64,000 bases of DNA, from NCBI GenBank assembly GCA_963739085.1, contig CAVTZA010000004.1:1-64000 (forward strand). The letters are read 5' to 3'. Of the stretch, positions 17,533-23,560 are shown piece after piece. The translations under genes were made by a program, and so were the position numbers. Within the stretch, counting starts at the first letter, position 1. Every line of letters begins with the position of its first letter. This stretch comes from DATFQE01 sp963739085. Lineage in GTDB: Bacteria; Actinomycetota; Thermoleophilia; Gaiellales; Gaiellaceae. Below the pieces are notes generated by a model. That model was not told where the DNA came from. It saw only the letters and a program-made list of their open reading frames with translations, and did no database searches.

Positions 17533-18035
17533 GCACCGGCCAGCAGGCGAAGCCCAAGCAGATCCTCGTCGCCGCAGTCGGCAATCTCTGGCTCAAGGAC
17601 GACGGGTTCGGCGGCGAGGTCGCGAAGCGCTTGCAGGCACGCGACCTGCCCAAGGGCGTGCACGTGTTCGACTTCGGCACCGGCGGCCTCGACCTCGCGT
17701 ACGAGGTGATGCGCGGGTACGACGCGCTCATCCTCGTCGACGTCAGCCGCCAGGGCGGCGAGCCCGGGACGCTCTACGTGATGGAGGCAGACGAGGACTC
17801 GGTCGAGGGCAGCATCGAGGACGGCGACATGATCAACCCGCACGGGATGGACCCTCAGACGGTGCTGCGTTTTGTGAAGACGGTCGGCGGCTGGCCCGGC
17901 AAGGTCGTGGTCGTCGCCTGCGAGCCGGCCCACGTCGAGGAGATGGGGATCGGGCTCAGCCAGTCGGTCGCCGAGGTCGTCGACCGCGCCGTCGAGGTGG
18001 TCGAGTCGACGATCGAGGAGATCAGGGCGGCCTGA
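17529..18035 (+). CDS. Hydrogenase maturation endopeptidase (HyaD/HybD family)
   Basis: This protease clips the C-terminal tail of the large subunit after nickel insertion. The product of about 168 residues has the family motif GNLWLKDDGFG near residue 19 (the conserved acidic residue that senses nickel is in the DDG part), followed by VFDFGTGGLDLAYEV and LILVDVSRQGG with the second conserved Asp, and a final helix. No ATG, GTG or TTG lies in frame near the expected N-terminus. A CTG at 17529, overlapping the upstream stop (CTGA), is the most sensible start; the frame stays open far upstream, so an automatic call may be too long. Substrate: HhyL. Confidence 0.85.
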   Translation: MSTGQQAKPKQILVAAVGNLWLKDDGFGGEVAKRLQARDLPKGVHVFDFGTGGLDLAYEVMRGYDALILVDVSRQGGEPGTLYVMEADEDSVEGSIEDGDMINPHGMDPQTVLRFVKTVGGWPGKVVVVACEPAHVEEMGIGLSQSVAEVVDRAVEVVESTIEEIRAA

Positions 18036-18391
18036 TGCACGAGCTCTCGATCGCCAGCGCGGTCGTCGCCACGGCCGAGCGGCACGCCGAGGGCCGGCGC
18101 ACGACCCTGGTGAAGCTCCGCGTCGGGCGACTCCGTCAGGTGGTGCCCGAGTCGCTCGAGTTCTACTTCGGGTTCGTCACCGAGGGAACGGTCTGCGAGG
18201 GTGCCCGGCTGGAGCTGGAGGTCGTGCCCGGCCGGCTGACGTGCGCGGACTGCGGGCACGAATGGGAGCTAGACGGGCCCACGTTCTGGTGCCCGGCCTG
18301 CGCGTCGTCGGCGGTCACGGTCATCGCCGGCAACGAGCTCGAGGTGGAATCGATCGAGGTGGAGGAGGAGGCATGCATCGCACCAAGGTGA
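18035..18391 (+). CDS. hypA: Nickel insertion protein HypA
   Basis: HypA delivers nickel to the hydrogenase large subunit together with HypB. The 118 residues start MHELSI, with His2 as the nickel ligand, and carry the zinc site CADC and CPAC. Length is typical. ATG at 18035 overlaps the stop of the protease gene by one base. The 3' end overlaps hypB by 19 bases, an arrangement that couples the partner proteins. Confidence 0.96.
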   Translation: MHELSIASAVVATAERHAEGRRTTLVKLRVGRLRQVVPESLEFYFGFVTEGTVCEGARLELEVVPGRLTCADCGHEWELDGPTFWCPACASSAVTVIAGNELEVESIEVEEEACIAPR

Positions 18392-19053
18392 AGGTGCTCG
18401 AGGACGTCCTCGACGCCAACGGCACGCTCGCCGCGGCGAACCGCGCGGACTTCGACCGCCACTCGGTCACCGTCGTGAACTTCATGTCGGCTCCCGGAGC
18501 GGGCAAGACGACGCTGCTCGAGCGCGCGCTGGACGGGCTCGAAGGGGTCCGCGCCGCCGTCCTCGAGGGAGACGTGCAGGGCAGCCTCGACGCCGACCGG
18601 ATCGCCTCGCTCCACGTGCCGGTCACCCAGATCAACACCGACCCGGGCTTCGGGGGCGAGTGCCACCTCGACGCGAACATGGTCCGCTCGGCAATCCCCT
18701 CGCTGCCGCTCGCCGAGATCGACCTGCTCGTGATCGAGAACGTCGGCAACCTCGTCTGCCCGGCCGAGTTCCGCATCGGCGAGGACTACCGCGTGATGGT
18801 CTCGTCCGTTACCGAGGGTGAGGACAAGCCGCTCAAGTACCCGCTCATGTTCCGGGCCTGCGACCTCGTGCTCGTGAACAAGGTCGACCTCCTGCCTCAC
18901 CTCGACTTCGACCTCGAGAAGTTCCTCCACCACCTCGACGCCGTCCATCCCGGGGTCGAGCGGCTGCTCGTGAGCGCCAGGTCGGGCGAGGGCATCGACG
19001 CCTGGCGCGACTGGCTCGTCGGCGCGGCGACGCGCGAGCACGCGGGCGTGTGA
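18373..19053 (+). CDS. hypB: Hydrogenase nickel-incorporation GTPase HypB
   Basis: A GTPase that drives nickel insertion. The 226 residues hold the P-loop SAPGAGKTT near residue 38, a switch region with LEGDVQGSLDADRI, the metal-binding GGECHLD, ENVGNLVCPAEF, and the guanine-specificity motif NKVDLLP. The His-rich N-terminal nickel store found in some HypB proteins is absent. ATG at 18373 is preceded by GGAGGAGGAGG, which lies inside the hypA coding sequence. A double-SIS gene follows with a GTGA overlap. Confidence 0.96.
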   Translation: MHRTKVKVLEDVLDANGTLAAANRADFDRHSVTVVNFMSAPGAGKTTLLERALDGLEGVRAAVLEGDVQGSLDADRIASLHVPVTQINTDPGFGGECHLDANMVRSAIPSLPLAEIDLLVIENVGNLVCPAEFRIGEDYRVMVSSVTEGEDKPLKYPLMFRACDLVLVNKVDLLPHLDFDLEKFLHHLDAVHPGVERLLVSARSGEGIDAWRDWLVGAATREHAGV

Positions 19054-20189
19054 CCTCGACGGTCTCGATCGAGGGCCTCCTCGACCACCGCACCGAGGCC
19101 AACGACCGCTTTTTCGCCGCCGAGGCGGAGCGGATCGCACTCCTGTGCAGCGCTATGGCCGAGCGCTTCGCTGCTGGCGGGCGGCTGCTCGCGATCGGCT
19201 CGTCGCCGCAGAACCGCTCCGATGCCCACCACGTCGCCGTCGAGTTCGTCCACCCGGTCATCGTCGGCAAGCGCGCGCTGCCCGCCCTCGCCGTTCGGCC
19301 CGCCGATCTCGAGCTCCTGGCCGCGCCGCTCGACATGGCGATCGCCTTCGGCGACCAGCGCGCCGCGGTCGCACCCGCTCGACGCCTGGGTTGCCTGACG
19401 ATCGCGTTCGAGCCGTCCGGCGCGGAGTGGGAGTTCGAGCCTCCGAGCGACGACCCCTTCGTCCGGCAGGAGCTCGCAGAGACCCTCTACCACGTGCTCT
19501 GGGAGCTCGGCCACGTCTTCCTCGAGCAGCGCGGAGCGACCGAGGCGGGAAGCGGGGCGGCGTCGTCGTTCCTGTACCCGTTTCTCGAGCAGCAGACCGG
19601 GAACACGGCGGAGGTGCTCGAGGATGTGCGCCGCTCGGTGCTGATGAAGGCGGACGAGGTCGGAGATCTGCGTGTGAGGACCGTGACCGGGGCGGCCGAG
19701 ACGCTCGCGGCGGCCGCCGAGGCGGTTCGCGGGTCGCTCGACGCGGGCGGCAAGCTCCTCGCCTTCGGCAACGGCGGCTCGGCGACCGACGCCATGGACG
19801 TCGTCGCCGACTTTCGCGCGGCGCCCCAGGGTTGGCCGGAGCGGGCGGCGCTCGACCTGACCGCCGATGCGGCGATCCTGACCGCGCTCGCGAACGACAT
19901 CGGCACGGAAGTCCTGTTCTCGCGCCAGGTGATCGCCTACGGCCGTACGGGCGACGTAGCGCTCGCGCTGTCGACGAGCGGCAGCTCGGCCAACATCGTC
20001 GAGGCGCTCGGCGAGGCGCGGCGCCGCGGTCTCGTGACGATCGCGGTGGTCGGCTACGACGGCGGCCGGATCGGCGAGGAGGGCTTCGCCGACTTCCTCG
20101 TGGTCACGCCGTCCCAGCACATCCCGCGGATCCAGGAGGCGCAGGCGACCGTGTACCACCTGCTGCGCGAGCTGGTGGAGGCCGCGTGA
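19050..20189 (+). CDS. Double SIS-domain protein (GmhA-like) of the hydrogenase operon
   Basis: A 379-residue protein made of two SIS (sugar isomerase) folds. The C-terminal one is canonical and similar to phosphoheptose isomerase GmhA: GGKLLAFGNGGSATDAMDV near residues 231-250 and ALSTSGSSANIVEAL. The N-terminal one is degenerate: GGRLLAIGSSPQNRSDAHHV keeps the fold but not the GNGGSA loop. SIS proteins are recurrent in group 1h hydrogenase loci, but I know no proven role. It might bind a phosphosugar or a nucleotide as a regulator. GTG at 19050 overlaps the hypB stop and its TGA overlaps the next GTG. Confidence 0.85.
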   Translation: MTSTVSIEGLLDHRTEANDRFFAAEAERIALLCSAMAERFAAGGRLLAIGSSPQNRSDAHHVAVEFVHPVIVGKRALPALAVRPADLELLAAPLDMAIAFGDQRAAVAPARRLGCLTIAFEPSGAEWEFEPPSDDPFVRQELAETLYHVLWELGHVFLEQRGATEAGSGAASSFLYPFLEQQTGNTAEVLEDVRRSVLMKADEVGDLRVRTVTGAAETLAAAAEAVRGSLDAGGKLLAFGNGGSATDAMDVVADFRAAPQGWPERAALDLTADAAILTALANDIGTEVLFSRQVIAYGRTGDVALALSTSGSSANIVEALGEARRRGLVTIAVVGYDGGRIGEEGFADFLVVTPSQHIPRIQEAQATVYHLLRELVEAA

Positions 20190-20614
20190 GCCAAGGTTCC
20201 GACGTCGTCGCCGCCGCCCGGCGAGGCGTCGTCGCCGCGATGGCGATGACCGGGATGCGTCAGGTGACCGTCGGCCTCGGCCTGCTGCCCAAGCCGCCGC
20301 CCGTGGAGATCGCGACCGAGGGCGTCCCGTCGCTGTTCAGCCTCGTCCCGTCCGACCTGCGAGAGGAGGCGGTCGAGCTGGCGCACTGGGGCTACGGCGC
20401 CGCAGCGGGTGCGGCATTCGGAACGTTCCCGCCCGCTCTCCGATGCCACCGCTGGGCGGGCCCGCTGTACGGGCTCGCCACCTGGGCCTTCTTCGAAGCG
20501 GTGATCACCCCTGCTCTCGGCCTCCGCGGGCCAGAGGAGCGGTCCATGGCCGAGCGCGCCGCGATCATCGCCGACCACGTGCTCTTCGGCGCAATCGTCG
20601 GCGCGCGGCGGTAG
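20186..20614 (+). CDS. Small membrane protein at the end of the hydrogenase operon
   Basis: I do not recognise this 142-residue protein by family. Several hydrophobic helices are visible: near residues 10-32 (VVAAMAMTGMRQVTVGLGLL), 68-90 (WGYGAAAGAAFGTFP), 92-112 and at the C-terminus (ADHVLFGAIVGA). This resembles short integral membrane proteins of the DUF1440 kind. GTG at 20186 overlaps the stop of the SIS gene. Four bases after its stop the convergent msrB gene ends, so it is the last gene of the hydrogenase operon. Confidence 0.75.
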   Translation: MSQGSDVVAAARRGVVAAMAMTGMRQVTVGLGLLPKPPPVEIATEGVPSLFSLVPSDLREEAVELAHWGYGAAAGAAFGTFPPALRCHRWAGPLYGLATWAFFEAVITPALGLRGPEERSMAERAAIIADHVLFGAIVGARR

Positions 20615-20617
20615 GGG

Positions 20618-21010
20618 TTAGTCGTCCTCGAACTGCAGGGCGGCGGAGTTGATGCAGTAGCGCTGTCCCGTCGGCGCGGGACCGTCCGGGAAGACGTGGC
20701 CAAGGTGGCCGCCACAGTTGGCGCACATCACCTCGGTGCGGACCATCCCGTAGCTCCTGTCCCGCTCCTCGTCGACCGCCTCGGCGTTCGCAGGCGCGTA
20801 GAACGCGGGCCAGCCGCAGCCCGAGTCGTACTTCGTCCCCGACTCGAACAGCAGCTCGCCGCACCCGGCGCAGCGGTACGTGCCGGGCTCGAACGTGTGG
20901 TCGTACTCGCCCGTGAACGGGCGCTCCGTTCCCTTTTCTCGTAGGACGCGGTACTGCTCGGGGCTCAGGTGCTGCCGCCACTCCTGCTCTGTCTTCTGCA
21001 ATTTGGTCAT
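20618..21010 (-). CDS. msrB: Peptide-methionine (R)-S-oxide reductase MsrB
   Basis: MsrB reduces the R isomer of methionine sulfoxide in proteins, repairing oxidative damage. The 130 residues carry two zinc CxxC motifs (CAGC and CANC), GCGWPAF, GHLGHVFPDGP and the catalytic Cys in RYCINS near the C-terminus. Length is typical for a free-standing MsrB. It has its own start 48 bases downstream of the trpB2 stop on the same strand. Convergent with the hydrogenase operon. Confidence 0.96.
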   Translation of the reverse strand: MTKLQKTEQEWRQHLSPEQYRVLREKGTERPFTGEYDHTFEPGTYRCAGCGELLFESGTKYDSGCGWPAFYAPANAEAVDEERDRSYGMVRTEVMCANCGGHLGHVFPDGPAPTGQRYCINSAALQFEDD

Positions 21011-21058
21011 GGCGTCTTCGTAGCAAATCCTGTGTGTTCAGCGGATGAACTGCACCGT

Positions 21059-22432
21059 TCAGTGCGCGAGTGCGGGCTTCGGCAGCGGCTCGATCGCCTT
21101 CAGCGCGCGCTCGATCTCGTCCTCCGGGAGTGCGAAGTCCTCGAGCTCCCCCGCGAGGTAGGCGTCGTAGGCGGCAAGGTCGAAGTGGCCGTGGCCGGAG
21201 AGGTTGAAAAGGATCGTGCGCTCGCGGCCCTCTTCGTCGGCGGCGCGGGCAGCCAGTGCGACTCCGTGAATCGCATGGGCGGCTTCGGGGGCGGGGATGA
21301 TCCCCTCGCTGCGCGCGAAGGCGACCGCGCTCGCGAAGACGTCGTTCTGCGTGTACGCCTCCGCGCGGACGAGCCCGTCGAGCACGAGCTGCGAGACCAG
21401 CGGCGCCATCCCGTGGTAGCGGAGGCCGCCCGCGTGGATCCCGGCCGGCACGAAGTCGTGGCCCAGCGTGTGCATGGGGACGAGCGGCGTCAGCTGTGAG
21501 GTGTCGCCGAAGTCGTAGGCAAAGGGGCCACGGGTCAGCGTCGGGCACGCGGCCGGCTCGCAGGCGAGGACGTCGATCTCGCGGCCGGCGAAGTGCTCGC
21601 GGAGGAACGGGAAGACGAGGCCGGAGAAGTTCGAGCCGCCGCCGACGCACCCGACGACCAGGTCCGGGTAGGCGCCCGCCTGCTCCATCTGCGCGATCGC
21701 CTCTTGCCCGATCACCGTCTGGTGCATCAGCACGTGGCTCAGCACGCTGCCGAGCGAGTAGGCGGTGTCCTCCCGCGTGGCTGCGTCCTCCACCGCCTCG
21801 GAGATCGCGATGCCGAGGCTGCCCGGCGAGTCCGGATGCTCCTGGAGGATGCCGCGCCCGGCGTTCGTGTCCTCGGACGGGCTGGGGACGACCTCGGCGC
21901 CCCACGTGCGCATCATCGAGCGGCGGTAGGGCTTCTGCTCGTACGAGACTTTGACCATGTAGACCTTGCACTCGAGGTCGAAGAGTCGGCACGCGAGCGC
22001 GATCGCGCTGCCCCACTGGCCGGCGCCGGTCTCCGTCGAGATCCGCATGCGGCCGTCCTGCTTGACGTAGTAGGCCTGCGCCACCGCTGTGTTCGGCTTG
22101 TGGCTCCCCGCGGGGCTGACGCCCTCGTACTTGTAGAAGATCCGCGAGCGCGTCCCCAAAGCCTGCTCGAGCCGGCGCGCGCGGTGCAGCGGCGTCGGCC
22201 GCCAGAGCCGGTAGACGTCGCGGACCGGCTCGGGGATCGGGATCTCCGCGTCCTGCGAGACCTCCTGCCCGATCAGCTCCATCGGGAAGAGCGGCGCCAG
22301 GTCGTCCGGCCCGACCGGCTCGCCCGTGCCCGGGTGCAGGATGGGCTGCATCGGGTTGGGCAGGTCGGCCTGGATGTTGTACCAGCGCTCCGGCAGGGCG
22401 GACTCGGGCAGCAGGTACTTCGTCGCGTCCAC
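21059..22432 (-). CDS. Tryptophan synthase beta-like protein, TrpB2 type
   Basis: A PLP enzyme of 457 residues. TrpB2 differs from TrpB1 by its longer N-terminus (LPERWYNIQADLPNP) and usually lacks a linked trpA, as here. Visible motifs: RPTPLHRARRLE, the PLP lysine in GSHKPNTA, ETGAGQWG, the phosphate loop VGGGSNFSG and an SGHGHFDLAAY end. It condenses serine with indole, or acts as a serine deaminase in some family members. ATG at 22432; a PAAR-like gene ends six bases away on the same strand. Confidence 0.92.
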   Translation of the reverse strand: MDATKYLLPESALPERWYNIQADLPNPMQPILHPGTGEPVGPDDLAPLFPMELIGQEVSQDAEIPIPEPVRDVYRLWRPTPLHRARRLEQALGTRSRIFYKYEGVSPAGSHKPNTAVAQAYYVKQDGRMRISTETGAGQWGSAIALACRLFDLECKVYMVKVSYEQKPYRRSMMRTWGAEVVPSPSEDTNAGRGILQEHPDSPGSLGIAISEAVEDAATREDTAYSLGSVLSHVLMHQTVIGQEAIAQMEQAGAYPDLVVGCVGGGSNFSGLVFPFLREHFAGREIDVLACEPAACPTLTRGPFAYDFGDTSQLTPLVPMHTLGHDFVPAGIHAGGLRYHGMAPLVSQLVLDGLVRAEAYTQNDVFASAVAFARSEGIIPAPEAAHAIHGVALAARAADEEGRERTILFNLSGHGHFDLAAYDAYLAGELEDFALPEDEIERALKAIEPLPKPALAH

Positions 22433-22438
22433 GGACGC

Positions 22439-22795
22439 CTAGCTCCCGACCATCACCGTCGGCGCGCCCGAGAACGAGCAGATCAAGCCCGCCATCGGAA
22501 GCGGCGGGACGCCGTCCGTCGTGCCGCTCGGCCCGGGCATCTGCATAAGCAGCGGCAGCCCGCCCACGGTCACGGTCTTGGATGCCCACACTTGCGGCGG
22601 CGCCACGACGGTGAGACACGGCTTGGACGACGGCGTCGGCGGCACCGCACAGATGATCGGCGAGCCCATGAGATCGGTGAGCCTGAGCGCCGGCGCGCCG
22701 CCGATCGTCACGGTCGGAAGCTTTGGGATCACGTTCACCTTGCCCATGTGGGTGCACGTGATGACCGCGTTCGCATTCAGAGCCGGGAACGGCAC
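22439..22795 (-). CDS. PAAR-like domain protein
   Basis: A 118-residue, glycine- and proline-rich protein. After VPFPALNANAVITCTHMGKV come repeated short strands such as TVTIGGAPALRLTD and TVTVGGLPLLMQ. This arrangement (CxHxG-like start, VxxGGxP repeats) is that of PAAR-like spike-tip proteins, including those with contractile injection systems. No spike, sheath or tube gene is visible in this window. GTG at 22795 gives the cleanest N-terminus; the open frame extends to 22903 but then overlaps the divergent phosphatase start. It may have moved here alone. Confidence 0.7.
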   Translation of the reverse strand: MPFPALNANAVITCTHMGKVNVIPKLPTVTIGGAPALRLTDLMGSPIICAVPPTPSSKPCLTVVAPPQVWASKTVTVGGLPLLMQMPGPSGTTDGVPPLPMAGLICSFSGAPTVMVGS

Positions 22796-22843
22796 GTCGG
22801 CACCAGTATCCGACCGTGGGCCTGATATGACAAGCGGAAGCTG

Positions 22844-23560
22844 ATGCCCGAGATCGTCCTCGTCCGCCACGGTGAGACCGAGTGGACCCGCACTCGCCAG
22901 CACACCGGCAAGACCGACCTGTCGCTGGACGAGGAGGGCCGCCGCCAGGCCGAGCTCGTCGGCAGAGCGTTGGCACGGCGCCAGTTCGGCCTCGTCCTGA
23001 CGAGCCCACTACGGCGCGCACGTGAGACCTGCGAGCTCGCGGGTTTCGGTGCGCTCGCCCAGGTGCGGCCCGACCTGGCCGAGTGGGATTACGGCGAGTA
23101 CGAGAGTCGGACGACCGCCGAGATCCATGTCGAGCGCCCGGACTGGTCGCTCTGGCGCGACGGCGTCCCGGGCGGCGAGAGCCCCGACGACGTCGGCGGC
23201 CGGGCCGACCGCGTGATCGAGGAGGTGCGCGCGGCCGGCCTCGACACGCTGATCTTCGGGCACGGACACCAGCTGCGGGTCCTTACGGCCCGCTGGCTGG
23301 GGCTCGCACCGGCGGAAGGCCGCCTCTTCGTCCTCGGCACGGCCTCGATCAGCAGCCTCGGCTACGAGCACGACATCCCTGCCCTGCTGCGGTGGAACGA
23401 GCCGGTGTCGAAGGGCGCGAGCTCGATCAGGATGTCAGATAGATCGTCGCCGCCGCCCTCGATCTCCGCGCAGAGTTGTGCTGCATGCTGTAGGTGGACC
23501 CGCGCATCGGCACGACGCCCCTCTCTGCTCAGGACGGCTCCTAGCAACGTAAGTGCCTGA
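22844..23560 (+). CDS. Histidine phosphatase family protein
   Basis: A phosphoglycerate-mutase-like phosphatase. LVRHGETEW at residues 6-14 is the catalytic RHG motif, followed by TSPLRRARET, EWDYGEYESRT and the second catalytic His in IFGHGHQLRVL. The natural end is near residue 187 (LLRWNEP), but no stop follows. The frame runs on for about 50 residues through DNA that is antisense to the SARP gene, giving a low-complexity Ser/Arg tail. The original 3' end was probably lost by a rearrangement. The substrate cannot be told; phosphosugars or phosphoglycerate-like compounds are typical. Confidence 0.85.
   Translation: MPEIVLVRHGETEWTRTRQHTGKTDLSLDEEGRRQAELVGRALARRQFGLVLTSPLRRARETCELAGFGALAQVRPDLAEWDYGEYESRTTAEIHVERPDWSLWRDGVPGGESPDDVGGRADRVIEEVRAAGLDTLIFGHGHQLRVLTARWLGLAPAEGRLFVLGTASISSLGYEHDIPALLRWNEPVSKGASSIRMSDRSSPPPSISAQSCAACCRWTRASARRPSLLRTAPSNVSA

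Noticed and set aside
19050..20189. Assignment as phosphoheptose isomerase gmhA
   Set aside because: Two SIS halves, one degenerate, and the hydrogenase context do not support a simple GmhA.
20565..23021. An 818-codon minus-strand frame over msrB, trpB2 and the PAAR-like gene
   Set aside because: Shadow of three recognisable genes in another frame of the same strand.
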